This document shows, piece by piece, positions 18,143 to 26,970 of a stretch of 64,000 nucleotides of DNA. Source of the stretch: G963923955 sp963923955 (GTDB lineage: Bacteria > Pseudomonadota > Gammaproteobacteria > Eutrophobiales > Eutrophobiaceae); the NCBI GenBank assembly GCA_963923955.1, contig OZ000552.1:62001-126000 (forward strand), given 5' to 3'. Numbering within the stretch: position 1 is the first letter of the stretch; the number at the start of each line of letters is the position of its first letter. Under the pieces are notes generated by a model that was not told the origin of the DNA, made no database searches, and was given only the letters and a program-made list of their open reading frames with translations. A program made the position numbers and the translations under genes.

Positions 18143-19021
18143 ATGCCTTGGACAAGCGATAAAGAACGCCGGCTGATTGTGGTCAGCGGCCTATCCGGTG
18201 CGGGCAAATCCGTTGTCTTGCATGCGCTGGAGGATCTCGATTTTTACAGCATCGACAACCTGCCGCTCAGCCTGCTCGGCCCCCTGGTGCAATCGCTGGA
18301 TGACTTTCAGCATGCGTTCCCGCGCCAAATCGCCGTGGGCATGGATGCCCGCAATCCGGACAGCGATTTTTCTAACCTGATAAAAGACTTGGCCGCCCTG
18401 CGGGAGAACGGCATCGACACCGAGATTATTTTCATTGAGGCCGACAGCGCGGTGCTAGGCCGGCGTTTTAGCGAGACGCGGCGCAAGCATCCCTTGTCTT
18501 CGGAGACCGTCCCCCTGTCTGAAGCCATAACCCGCGAGCGCGAGCGCCTGACGCTGTTATCCGATGCCGCCGATCTGCACATAGACACCAGCTACACCGC
18601 CGTGCATGAGCTCCGGAAGCTGGTGCTGGAGGGCATCGCGCAACGCAGCAGACACCGCCTGTCCTTACAACTGCTTTCCTTCGGCTATAAACACGGCACG
18701 CCCAGGGACGCCGACTTTATCTTTGATGTGCGCTGCCTGCCCAACCCGCATTGGGAGAAGCACCTGCGCAAGTACTCGGGCCGCGATCTACCGGTGATTG
18801 AGTTCCTGCAAGGACACGAGACGGTGCAAGCGATGCAAGCGGACATCGCGGCCTTCCTGCAACGCTGGCTGCCCTGCTTTGCCGACGAGGGGCGAAGCTA
18901 CTTGACCCTTGCCATCGGCTGCACCGGCGGGCAGCATCGCTCGGTCTTCATGGTCGAACAACTGGCCGGGCGGCTGCAAGAACACGAGCTCAGCCTCATC
19001 ATCCGGCACCGGGATCTGTAG
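18143..19021 (+). CDS. rapZ: RNase adapter protein RapZ (YvcJ-like nucleotide-binding protein)
   Basis: 292 residues from the ATG at 18143, close to the 284 of E. coli RapZ. Walker A GLSGAGKS at 16-23, then FYSIDNLPLSLL and the C-terminal RapZ domain (SFGYKHGTPRDADFIFDVR; IGCTGGQHRSVFMVE). RapZ senses glucosamine-6-phosphate and guides RNase E to the sRNA GlmZ in enterics. No good Shine-Dalgarno is spaced for 18143; GGAAAG at 18117-18122 is better placed for an out-of-frame ATG at 18126. A C22 run lies just upstream. Confidence 0.93.
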   Translation: MPWTSDKERRLIVVSGLSGAGKSVVLHALEDLDFYSIDNLPLSLLGPLVQSLDDFQHAFPRQIAVGMDARNPDSDFSNLIKDLAALRENGIDTEIIFIEADSAVLGRRFSETRRKHPLSSETVPLSEAITRERERLTLLSDAADLHIDTSYTAVHELRKLVLEGIAQRSRHRLSLQLLSFGYKHGTPRDADFIFDVRCLPNPHWEKHLRKYSGRDLPVIEFLQGHETVQAMQADIAAFLQRWLPCFADEGRSYLTLAIGCTGGQHRSVFMVEQLAGRLQEHELSLIIRHRDL

Positions 19022-19052
19022 GCAAGCGGAAATACGATCGGTTCTGTCCTGG

Positions 19053-19322
19053 ATGCTGCGCAAAGAAATCACTGTGATTAACAAGCTGGGCCTGCATGCC
19101 CGCGCCGCCGCCGCCCTGGTGAAGGCGGCCACCGCCTTTGAGAGCGAGATCAACATCGGTTATGGCGGCAAAAAGGTGAACGGCAAGAGCATCATGGGCA
19201 TCATGATGCTGGCCGCGGCAAAGGGGGCGGTAATAAAATTAAGCATCGCCGGCGCCGACGAAGAAGCGGCTATGCGGGCGATCGAGGCGCTCATTCTCAA
19301 TCGTTTTGGGGAAGAGGAGTAG
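19053..19322 (+). CDS. ptsO: HPr-like phosphocarrier NPr (PtsO)
   Basis: 89 residues. Phosphorylated His15 is in NKLGLHARAAAALVK, and Ser46 lies in GKSIMGIMMLA as in HPr proteins. Position two genes after ptsN with rapZ between identifies it as the nitrogen-PTS carrier rather than the sugar-PTS HPr. The frame is open upstream through rapZ, but the family N-terminus begins at 19053. Confidence 0.93.
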   Translation: MLRKEITVINKLGLHARAAAALVKAATAFESEINIGYGGKKVNGKSIMGIMMLAAAKGAVIKLSIAGADEEAAMRAIEALILNRFGEEE

Positions 19323-19429
19323 CGGCTGTTTAAGGAAGCCACCGACAGCGGCATTTTATTGCTCTCTTCCAGGCTGTAAGTTTCACAGTTCTGTAATCTC
19401 TTCGTTCTATCGTTTTCCATGCCCATTAG

Positions 19430-19450
19430 CGGCGGCAAGAGACGCCGCCG
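19430..19450 (+). other. GC-rich hairpin between ptsO and mgtE
   Basis: CGGCGGC (19430-19436) pairs with GCCGCCG (19444-19450) around the loop AAGAGAC, a perfect 7-bp stem. No T run follows directly; a T6 run occurs at 19494-19499. It may weaken read-through from the rpoN group or structure the mgtE leader. No Mg-sensing riboswitch pattern was recognised in 19323-19505. Confidence 0.45.
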
Positions 19451-19505
19451 TTCGACGATTACTGCTGTGCTGTTACACTGGCTTAGATCCGGCTTTTTTA
19501 AGAAA

Positions 19506-20846
19506 ATGACCATGAGCGACAACACGATACAGGACTCCCTGCTTGATGCCCTGCAGGCGCAAGACTTAGCCCAGGTGCGTGTCCTGCTCGGCGAGTTGCA
19601 CCCTTCCGAAGTGGCCGATCTGCTGGAGAGCCAGACGCCCAGAAACCGGGAAATGTTATGGAACCTGCTCGATACCGAGCAGGAAGGCGATGTCTTGTCC
19701 GAGGTGCGCACGGATGTGCGCGCGCCGCTGCTGGAGCAGATGCAACCGGCCGAGGTCGCCGAGGCCACCCAAGGTCTTGACACCGATGATGTCGCCGACA
19801 TCTTGCAGGACTTGCCGGAGGCCGTGGCCGATGACGTGCTGCTGGCGATGGATGCACAGAACCGGGCGCGCATCGCCTCGCTGTTGTCGTATCCGGAGGA
19901 CAGCGCCGGCGGGCTGATGAACACCGATGTGGTCTCGGTGCGCGCCGATGTGTCGCTGGATGTGGTGCTGCGCTACCTGCGCCAGCGCGGCGCGTTGCCG
20001 GCGCACACCGACAGCCTGATGGTGGTGGATCGGGACAACCGCTATTTAGGATTGTTGTCGCTGGCGGCGGTGTTGACCTGCAAGGCCGAGCGCACGGTGG
20101 GCGAGGTGATGACCGGCGGCGCCGGCATCCGCGCCGATCTCTCGGCGCACGAAGTCGCGCGCCTGTTTGAGCAGCGCGACTTTATCTCCGCGGCGGTCGT
20201 GGATGAAGATGAAAAATTGCTCGGACGAATCACGGTTGATGACGTGGTCGATGTGATCCAGAGCGAGGCCGAGCATACCGTGATGAGCATGGCCGGCCTG
20301 GCCGATGAGGACATGTTTGCGCCCGTGCTGGTGAGCGCCCGGCGGCGCGCTGTGTGGCTGGGCGTTAATCTGCTCACCGCCTTCTTAGCCGCCTGGGTCA
20401 TTGGCCGCTTCGCCGAGACGATCGAAAAACTGGTGGCGCTCGCCATTCTCATGCCCATTGTCGCCAGCATGGGCGGCATCGCCGGCAACCAGACCTTAAC
20501 CATCGCCATCCGCGGGCTGGCGCTGGGGCAATTAACCCGCGGCAACACCGGCGCCCTGTTGTTAAAGGAACTGGCCGTGGGATTGTTCAACGGCCTGCTC
20601 TGGGCCGGCGTGGTGGCAGCAGCCGCGGCCTTGTGGTTTAAGGACACGGCACTGGGTCTGGTCATCGGGGCGGCGATGCTGATCAACCTCCTCGTCGCCG
20701 CCCTGGCCGGCGGCCTCACCCCGCTGGCGCTCAAGCGCATGCACATCGACCCGGCGATTGCCGGCGGCGTGGTGCTGACCACCATCACGGACGTGGTCGG
20801 CTTTGTGACGTTCTTAGGGCTGGCGACCTGGTTGTTTTTGCCTTAA
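19506..20846 (+). CDS. mgtE: Magnesium transporter MgtE
   Basis: About 446 residues from the ATG at 19506 (an ATG at 19512 is also possible). Domains in order: MgtE N domain of helical repeats (about 5-135), two CBS domains (about 140-255) that gate the pore by sensing Mg, and five membrane segments (about 285-446) with MPIVASMGGIAGNQ and the C-terminal DPAIAGGVVLTTITDVVGF pore motif. mgtE follows ptsO in several gammaproteobacteria. Confidence 0.95.
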   Translation: MTMSDNTIQDSLLDALQAQDLAQVRVLLGELHPSEVADLLESQTPRNREMLWNLLDTEQEGDVLSEVRTDVRAPLLEQMQPAEVAEATQGLDTDDVADILQDLPEAVADDVLLAMDAQNRARIASLLSYPEDSAGGLMNTDVVSVRADVSLDVVLRYLRQRGALPAHTDSLMVVDRDNRYLGLLSLAAVLTCKAERTVGEVMTGGAGIRADLSAHEVARLFEQRDFISAAVVDEDEKLLGRITVDDVVDVIQSEAEHTVMSMAGLADEDMFAPVLVSARRRAVWLGVNLLTAFLAAWVIGRFAETIEKLVALAILMPIVASMGGIAGNQTLTIAIRGLALGQLTRGNTGALLLKELAVGLFNGLLWAGVVAAAAALWFKDTALGLVIGAAMLINLLVAALAGGLTPLALKRMHIDPAIAGGVVLTTITDVVGFVTFLGLATWLFLP

Positions 20847-20861
20847 AGGAGAGCAGAAAAC

Positions 20862-21701
20862 ATGGCGGCCTATGAAGATTTCACCTCCCGGTTAAAGTTG
20901 CTATTTTCAAAAAATCTTAAGCCTTGTCGTGACCACCTTGAGCAATATATTCACCATGCGCCTGATCGGCAACAAGACCCACGGCGACTTGGCCGAGCGC
21001 CATCTCCGAATTCATCAATCAGTACATGTATGACTTATAAATCCCGGCATGTGGGCAAGGATTTATATCGGGCGAAGGCGAATGAAGAGGACATCTCGGT
21101 GCGTAATGAGATCACGCGAGAGGAGATCCCTATTAGCCTAAAGGCATACGGCGACGGCCCCTTGCAACTCTCCACTGACAAAAGCGCCGTCATGTTCCCG
21201 GCCTTGACCGCCCTGGGAACCAGCATTGCCGGTGATGACTTGGCCGGCCTTTGGGCGGCGCCGGCGTTTTCCGCCTTCGGTGCTATCAACATTCTGCCGC
21301 TTATCTATGATGAAAAGGCGCAACGCTGCAACATACTGGTATTTGATTCGCTGCGCGCCAGGCAGGCGGTACGGCGCGCAACCCTGGAGTCCGCCGGCGG
21401 GCGGCGCAAGCATCCGGTCTATCGTTTTTATGACCAAGCGGGCGGCTATGTTTGTGAAGTGCGCTATGGCGATGCGACCGCCAATGCCTTGCAGCGCGGC
21501 CTGTGGACGCACACCCGCAAGGGCCTGCCGTATTTTAACTCGCTGACCGACGGCTGGGTCTCTTATGCCCATAACCGCTCGCTCATCGCCCTGTTCTCCC
21601 ATGCGCTGGTGGCCACCCGGGACGGCCACGAGAAGGCCTTGGACGAGATCAAGGCCGACATAGAACGCATCAAAAATACCACCAGACCTGGCCATGCTTG
21701 A
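20862..21701 (+). pseudogene. Type II restriction endonuclease-like gene with three compensating frameshifts near its start
   Basis: The frame is open for 279 codons after a good AAGGAG site, but residues about 17-58 look like non-coding sequence (PDRQQDPRRLGRAPSPN). In the other frames that stretch reads as protein: KILSLVVTTLSNIFT then MRLIGNKTHGDLAE (+1 frame), then AISEFINQYMYD (+2 frame), then back to YKSRHVGKDLYRAK. Single extra bases at the A6 run 20909-20914, at about 20998 and at about 21035 explain it, net zero. The rest is coherent, with a nuclease-like EEIPISLKAYGDGPLQLSTD (K94). It overlaps a D12 methyltransferase gene by 8 bases, hence the restriction assignment. Real decay or sequence error cannot be told apart here. 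Confidence 0.65.
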
Positions 21702-22830
21702 CACCGACTTATTCGGCCGGCCCGCACCGCAGGCCATCACCACCGAAGGCATCAAGTACGCCGGCGCCAAGACGCGGCTGCTTGCACCCATCCTGAAGCT
21801 GATCGCATCGGTCAACCCCCGGCACGTCTTTGACGGCTTTGCCGGCACCACCCGCGTATCCCAAGCACTCGCCCAGGCCGGCTATCGGGTAACGGCGAAC
21901 GATACTGCTCTGTGGAGCAAGACCTTCGCCGAGTGTTACTTAAACGCCCGCCGCAGCGATGCCCATTACCAGGGCCTTATCGATCACTTAAACGCCGTGC
22001 CCCCAAAGCACGGCTGGTTCTCTGAAGCCTACGGCGGTGAGGTTTTGCCCGGCAATGTCTCCCGCGGCCGGGACGGGTTGAAGAAGCCCTTTCAGATGCA
22101 CAATGCGAATAAGCTGGATGCGGTGCGAGAGGCGATTGAGCGCTTGAGCTTGAGCGATGACGAGCGGCATGTGGCGCTGACCAGCCTCATCCTGGCGCTG
22201 GAGCGGGTGGACAGCACGCTGGGGCATTATGTCTCTTACTTGAAAAACTGGTCGCCGCGCTCGTTTAAATCCTTGCGCCTGGTGCTGCCGCGCCTTATCC
22301 GCAGCGAGCGGCGGCATCTGGTTTATAGCGCGGACGCAGTAGAATTGACTGCAAAGGTGGCGGCCGATGTGGCCTATTTTGACCCGCCCTATGGCTCGAA
22401 TAACGAGAAAATGCCGCCCTCGCGCGTACGCTATGCCTCGTATTATCACCTGTGGAAGACGATTATCTTGAACGATCAGCCGCCCTTGGTGGGGGCGGCC
22501 AAGCGGCGAGCGGATTGCGCCGATGGCTTGTCCGGCTCGGCCTTTGAAGAGTTTCGTAAATCGCCAAGCGGGCGCTTCTTAGCCAGCGAGGCGCTGGCGC
22601 GCTTGATTGAGAACACCCGCGCGCCCTATGTGGTCTTATCCTACAGCTCCGGCGGGCGGGCAACGGCTAAGGAATTGACCGAGATCCTGCGCGCCAACGG
22701 CACGATCATGGAAGTCGCCCGCATCGCCCACCGGCGCCACGTCATGGCACACATGAGCTGGACACAAGACTGGCTGCCGGAGAGCAGTGCTAAGAATATG
22801 GAGTATGTGTTCTTGCTGGAGAAGGGCTAA
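21694..22830 (+). CDS. D12-class N6-adenine DNA methyltransferase
   Basis: 378 residues. Motif X KYAGAK at 21-26, SAM-binding motif I FDGFAGTT (about 46-53), then a long recognition region and catalytic motif IV DPPY at 230-233: the alpha-class order used by Dam and type II D12 enzymes. At 378 residues it is longer than Dam, in line with a restriction partner. It overlaps by 8 bases the preceding endonuclease-like gene. Itself intact, it may act as an orphan methylase if the nuclease is dead. The pair is inserted between mgtE and polA. Confidence 0.9.
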   Translation: MLDTDLFGRPAPQAITTEGIKYAGAKTRLLAPILKLIASVNPRHVFDGFAGTTRVSQALAQAGYRVTANDTALWSKTFAECYLNARRSDAHYQGLIDHLNAVPPKHGWFSEAYGGEVLPGNVSRGRDGLKKPFQMHNANKLDAVREAIERLSLSDDERHVALTSLILALERVDSTLGHYVSYLKNWSPRSFKSLRLVLPRLIRSERRHLVYSADAVELTAKVAADVAYFDPPYGSNNEKMPPSRVRYASYYHLWKTIILNDQPPLVGAAKRRADCADGLSGSAFEEFRKSPSGRFLASEALARLIENTRAPYVVLSYSSGGRATAKELTEILRANGTIMEVARIAHRRHVMAHMSWTQDWLPESSAKNMEYVFLLEKG

Positions 22831-22869
22831 GGAGAGGAGCGGATAAGGCCGGGATTCGTATAACCCCCC

Positions 22870-22895
22870 GTCATTCCTGGCCTGACCAGGAATCC
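22870..22895. repeat. Dispersed palindromic repeat (GTCATTCCTGG type)
   Basis: ATTCCTGG (22873-22880) and CCAGGAAT (22886-22893) form an 8-bp stem around CCTGA, preceded by GTC. The same motif occurs at 39741-39766 and related forms at 38563-38634, 39639-39715 and 39826-39850. These resemble short REP-like elements scattered between genes in many proteobacteria. Here it lies between the convergent methyltransferase and DUF2782 genes. Confidence 0.8.
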
Positions 22896-22918
22896 ATAGA
22901 AAACAAGGTAATGAAAAC

Positions 22919-23257
22919 CTACCAACTAAACAACACCCATTGCGGCACCTGGAAATCGTCATAGATCTCGCTCATGCGCGCTTCCAGCTGCCCATCGCCA
23001 TCGCGATCAACCAGGTAATACGCCGGGCCGGCATCGGGCATGACCTTGACCATGTACAGCCTGCCGTTCATGCGGTACTCGGCGATCGTGCCGTCTTTGG
23101 AAGGCACCAGCGTTATCTGCGGCTCTAGCGGCTGGCCGCTCTCCAACGGGTCGGGCAAGTCCGGCGGGGCCGGCACGGGGGCAAAGTCATCCTCTTCCTG
23201 GGCAAACACCGTGGCCGCAAACAGCCCGACGATAACTAACACAAGCGAATGTTTCAT
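22919..23257 (-). CDS. DUF2782 family periplasmic protein
   Basis: About 112 residues starting at ATG 23257, which has AAGGAG eight bases upstream; a GTG at 23263 is too close to that site. N-terminal signal peptide (about 1-19), then a Pro/Asp-rich segment and a compact domain (LVPSKDGTIAEYRMNGRLYMVKVMP; YYLVDRDGDGQLE). Proteins of this kind are commonly encoded next to and divergent from polA. Function unknown. Confidence 0.8.
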   Translation of the reverse strand: MKHSLVLVIVGLFAATVFAQEEDDFAPVPAPPDLPDPLESGQPLEPQITLVPSKDGTIAEYRMNGRLYMVKVMPDAGPAYYLVDRDGDGQLEARMSEIYDDFQVPQWVLFSW

Positions 23258-23489
23258 AGGCACAACTCCTTTTCACTGCACAGGCGTTTGCGCCGGTGCC
23301 GGGCATTTTTAGTTTTGCCACAAACGCCGGCGCAAGGCAAGCATTGAAAGTCCTTCCATGACAACAGGCTCGGCCTTGCGCGCGGGCATTCCTAGTTAAA
23401 CGCTGCCGTTCCGCCCGCCACGCCGCCGGCATTGGGCAAGGCGATCATTATCCTTCATAATGCGCCTTTTATCGCAAAACTCTAAGGCC
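23258..23489. other. DUF2782-polA divergent intergenic region with long hairpin
   Basis: TTGCGCCGG (23288-23296) pairs with CCGGCGCAA (23327-23335) over a 30-base loop; an alternative stem pairs GCGCAAGGC (23330-23338) with GCCTTGCGC (23373-23381). Two similar strings, GGGCATTTTTAGTT near 23301 and GGGCATTCCTAGTT near 23384, follow the two left arms. Promoters for both genes should be here, but no clear -35/-10 pair was found. No small gene recognised. Confidence 0.4.
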
Positions 23490-26192
23490 ATGCCGGAGAA
23501 CTCGCTGCTGCTCGTGGACGGCTCGTATTATCTGTTCCGGGCCTATCACGCCATGCCCAACCTGAGCAATGCCGAGAAGGCACCGACCGGGGCCATCTAC
23601 GGCGTCATCAACATGTTGCGCAAGCTGATCAAAGAGCAGGCGCCGGATTATTTTGCCGTGGTCTTTGATGCGAAGGGCACGAGTTTTCGCAATGAGATTT
23701 ATCCCGACTACAAGGCCAACCGCCCGCCCACGCCGGAAGATTTGTCCTGCCAGATCGCCCCCTTGCACGAGATCATCCGCGCGCTCGGCTTGCCGCTCTT
23801 GGCGATAGCCAATGTCGAGGCCGATGATGTGCTGGGTACGCTGGCCAAACAGGCGGAGACCCTCGGCATGCACACGCTGATCTCCACCGGCGACAAAGAC
23901 TTGGCCCAGGTCGTCAACGACAAGGTGCATCTCATCAACACCTTGAACAACACCGTGCTGGATGTGCCGGGCGTGGTGGCGAAGTACGGCGTGGCGCCGG
24001 CGCAGATCATCGACTATCTGGCGCTCATGGGGGACAGTTCCGACAACGTCCCCGGCGTGCCCGGCGTTGGGCCGAAGACCGCGGCCAAGTGGCTGAAGAC
24101 CTATGGCTCGCTGGATCTTATCATCGAGCGGGCGGCGGAGATCGGCGGCAAGGTGGGCGAGCGCCTGCGCGCAAACCTGGCGCAGCTGCCTTTGAGCCGC
24201 GAGTTGGTCACCTTGAAATGCGATGTGGCGCTGGACTTCTCGCCTGCGGACTTGATCCGGGCGGCCCCGGATCTGGCCGTTCTGGAAGATCACTACCGGC
24301 GCTGGGGCTTTCGCAGCTGGCTGGCCGATACCCATAAAAATAATCAGCAGGCCGCGCCCAACGCACCCGACGCGCAAGAAACCGCGCCCGTGTATGAAAG
24401 TATCTTCACGCAAGGCGCGCTGGATAAATGGCGGGCCGAATTGGAGCGAGCACCGCTCATCGCCCTTGATACCGAGACCATCAGCCTGGATTACATGAGT
24501 GCGGAGCTGGTCGGCTTGTCCTTTGCGGTAAGGCCCGGGCGCGCCGCCTATGTGCCGCTGGCGCATGATTATCCCGGCGCGCCGGAGCAGCTGGATCGAG
24601 AAGCCGTGCTGGCGCAGTTAAAACCCCTGCTGGAGTCAGACGCGCAGCACAAGCTCGGCCATAACCTGAAATACGACCAGAGCGTCCTCGCCAACTATGG
24701 GATCGAACTGCGCGGTGTGCAGCACGACTCCATGTTGCAGTCCTATGTGCTGGACAGCACGGCCAGCCGCCACGACCTGGATTCGCTGGCGAAGAAATAT
24801 CTGGACAAACAGACCACGCACTACGAAGACGTGGCCGGCAAGGGCGCGAAGCAGTTGGGCTTTAACCAGCTTGCCGTTGAGCAGGCCGCGCCCTATGCCG
24901 CGGAAGACGCCGACATCGCCTTGGAATTACACCAGGCGCTGTGGCCTAAGCTGCAAAAAGTGCCGGCCTTGAAGAGGCTCTATGAAGAGATCGAGCGCCC
25001 CCTGATCGCTATCTTGTCCGGCATGGAGCGCAACGGTGTGCAGATCGACACCGCCATGCTGGCCGCGCAAAGCCGCGAGCTGGCCGCAGCCATGCAGGAG
25101 ATTGAGCAGACGGCGCATGCGCTGGCCGGGGAGACCTTCAACATCGGCTCGCCCAAGCAGATCCAGGCCATTTTGTATGACCAGATGGCGCTACCGGTGC
25201 TGGCCAAGACGCCGACGGGGCAACCTTCCACGGCCGAGGCCGTCCTGCAGGAACTGGCCGCCGATTATGAACTGCCGCGCCTGATCCTGGCGCATCGCGG
25301 CTTGAACAAATTAAAGACCACCTACACCGACCGCCTGCCGGCGCAGATCAACCCGCGCACCGGCCGCGTACATACTTCTTATCACCAGGCGGTGGCGGCG
25401 ACCGGGCGCCTGTCCTCTTCGGATCCAAACCTGCAAAACATCCCCATCCGCACCGCCGAAGGACGCAAGATCCGCCGCGCCTTCATCGCTCCGGAGGGGT
25501 GCGTGCTGCTGGCGGCGGATTATTCGCAGATCGAGTTACGCATCATGGCGCACTTGTCCGGCGATGAGAGCCTGTTGCACGCCTTCGCCGCCGGCGAGGA
25601 CATCCACCGGGCGACGGCGGCGGAAGTCTTTGATTGCGCGCCGGCAGCCGTCAGCGGCGAGCAGCGGCGGGCGGCCAAGGCGATCAACTTCGGCCTGATC
25701 TACGGCATGTCGGCCTTCGGCCTGGCCAAGCAGCTTGGCATCGAGCGCAGCGCCGCCCGGGACTATGTGCAGCGCTACTTCGCCCGTTACCCAAAGGTCA
25801 AGGCGTATATGGACCGCACCCGCGGCCAGGCGCGGGAGGCCGGTTTTGTGGAGACCGTGTTCGGGCGGCGGCTGTACCTGCCGGAGATCACATCCCGCAA
25901 CGCCGCCCGCCGCCAGTACGCCGAGCGCACCGCGATCAACGCCCCCATGCAAGGCACGGCGGCCGACATCATCAAGCGCGCCATGATCGCCATTGATGCG
26001 GTGCTAAAGACACGCTTTCCCGCGGCTAAGATGATCATGCAGGTGCATGATGAATTGGTGTTTGAGGTGCCGGAGGGTCAGGTGGATGCACTCAAGGCAG
26101 AAGTCAGCCGTCTTATGGTGCAGGCCGCCGAGTTGCGTGTTCCCTTAACGGTCGGCATGGGCAGCGGGCCGAACTGGGATGAGGCGCATTAA
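23490..26192 (+). CDS. polA: DNA polymerase I
   Basis: 900 residues from ATG 23490 (MPENSLLLVDGSYYLFRAYHAMP fits the family; an in-frame ATG at 23460 adds ten residues without a better ribosome site). 5'-3' exonuclease domain (about 1-290), 3'-5' exonuclease domain with the D-x-E pair in IALDTETISLD, and the polymerase domain with motif A LLAADYSQIELR, motif B RRAAKAINFGLIYGMSAFGL and motif C QVHDELVFE. All three activities appear intact. Role: lagging-strand processing and repair. Confidence 0.97.
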   Translation: MPENSLLLVDGSYYLFRAYHAMPNLSNAEKAPTGAIYGVINMLRKLIKEQAPDYFAVVFDAKGTSFRNEIYPDYKANRPPTPEDLSCQIAPLHEIIRALGLPLLAIANVEADDVLGTLAKQAETLGMHTLISTGDKDLAQVVNDKVHLINTLNNTVLDVPGVVAKYGVAPAQIIDYLALMGDSSDNVPGVPGVGPKTAAKWLKTYGSLDLIIERAAEIGGKVGERLRANLAQLPLSRELVTLKCDVALDFSPADLIRAAPDLAVLEDHYRRWGFRSWLADTHKNNQQAAPNAPDAQETAPVYESIFTQGALDKWRAELERAPLIALDTETISLDYMSAELVGLSFAVRPGRAAYVPLAHDYPGAPEQLDREAVLAQLKPLLESDAQHKLGHNLKYDQSVLANYGIELRGVQHDSMLQSYVLDSTASRHDLDSLAKKYLDKQTTHYEDVAGKGAKQLGFNQLAVEQAAPYAAEDADIALELHQALWPKLQKVPALKRLYEEIERPLIAILSGMERNGVQIDTAMLAAQSRELAAAMQEIEQTAHALAGETFNIGSPKQIQAILYDQMALPVLAKTPTGQPSTAEAVLQELAADYELPRLILAHRGLNKLKTTYTDRLPAQINPRTGRVHTSYHQAVAATGRLSSSDPNLQNIPIRTAEGRKIRRAFIAPEGCVLLAADYSQIELRIMAHLSGDESLLHAFAAGEDIHRATAAEVFDCAPAAVSGEQRRAAKAINFGLIYGMSAFGLAKQLGIERSAARDYVQRYFARYPKVKAYMDRTRGQAREAGFVETVFGRRLYLPEITSRNAARRQYAERTAINAPMQGTAADIIKRAMIAIDAVLKTRFPAAKMIMQVHDELVFEVPEGQVDALKAEVSRLMVQAAELRVPLTVGMGSGPNWDEAH

Positions 26193-26201
26193 GAAAAAAT
26201 C

Positions 26202-26942
26202 ATGTTGTTAATCCCCGCCATCGATCTTAAAGACGGCAAGTGCGTGCGCCTGCGCCAGGGCGATATGGAGCAGGAAAGCATCTACAGCGCAGACCCGCTC
26301 CGTGTGGCCGCGCGCTGGGTCAAGGCCGGGGCCAAACGCCTGCACATCGTCGATCTGGACGGCGCTGTGGCCGGCCGGCCCGGCAATGCAGCGCTCATCC
26401 ACCGCATCGCCGAGGCTCACCCGGACATCGTCTTGCAGGTCGGCGGCGGCATTCGCGATGAGGACACGATTCAAGCCTATCTGGAGGCGGGTGTGAACTA
26501 TGTCATCATCGGCACCCGCGCGGTGACCACGCCGCACTTCGTGGCCGCTGCCTGCCTTGAGTTTCCCGGCCACATCATCGTCGGGCTGGACGCCAGAGAC
26601 GGCAAGCTGGCGACTGATGGCTGGTCAAAATTATCAAACCACGATGCCGCGGACATGGCGCGGCGCTTTGAGGACGAGGGCGTCAGCGCCATCATCTTCA
26701 CCGACATCGGTCGTGATGGCATGTTAAACCGCATCAACATTGAGGCAACGGTTGCCTTGTGCCAAGCGATTGCCACGCCGGTCATCGCCGCCGGCGGCCT
26801 GCGCGATCTGGAGGACGTACGCGCCCTGTGCGCGGTGGCGGACAGGGGCATCGCCGGGGCGATTACGGGCAAGGCGATCTACGAGGGCAGCCTGGATTTT
26901 GCCGCGGCGCAAGCGCTCGCAAACGAGCTTTGCGGCGACTAA
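26202..26942 (+). CDS. hisA: Phosphoribosylformimino-5-aminoimidazole carboxamide ribotide isomerase HisA
   Basis: 246 residues, (beta/alpha)8 barrel. The catalytic aspartates lie in [15 protein letters not shown] and [10 protein letters not shown], with phosphate-binding GGGI and GG(L)R loops ([21 protein letters not shown]). Fourth step of histidine synthesis. It starts 9 bases after polA and leads the hisA-hisF-hisI-hisE run; the other his genes are outside the window. Confidence 0.96.
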   Translation: MLLIPAIDLKDGKCVRLRQGDMEQESIYSADPLRVAARWVKAGAKRLHIVDLDGAVAGRPGNAALIHRIAEAHPDIVLQVGGGIRDEDTIQAYLEAGVNYVIIGTRAVTTPHFVAAACLEFPGHIIVGLDARDGKLATDGWSKLSNHDAADMARRFEDEGVSAIIFTDIGRDGMLNRINIEATVALCQAIATPVIAAGGLRDLEDVRALCAVADRGIAGAITGKAIYEGSLDFAAAQALANELCGD

Positions 26943-26970
26943 AGGGGGCTTAGTAAATGGGCATGGCAAG

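Noticed and set aside
18126..18176. Small gene starting at ATG 18126 upstream of rapZ
   Set aside because: It reads only MPPMPPCLGQAIKNAG before a stop and overlaps rapZ; it may be a leader peptide but nothing supports expression.
19323..19505. Magnesium riboswitch upstream of mgtE
   Set aside because: Only one simple GC hairpin is present; the conserved core of the M-box was not recognised.
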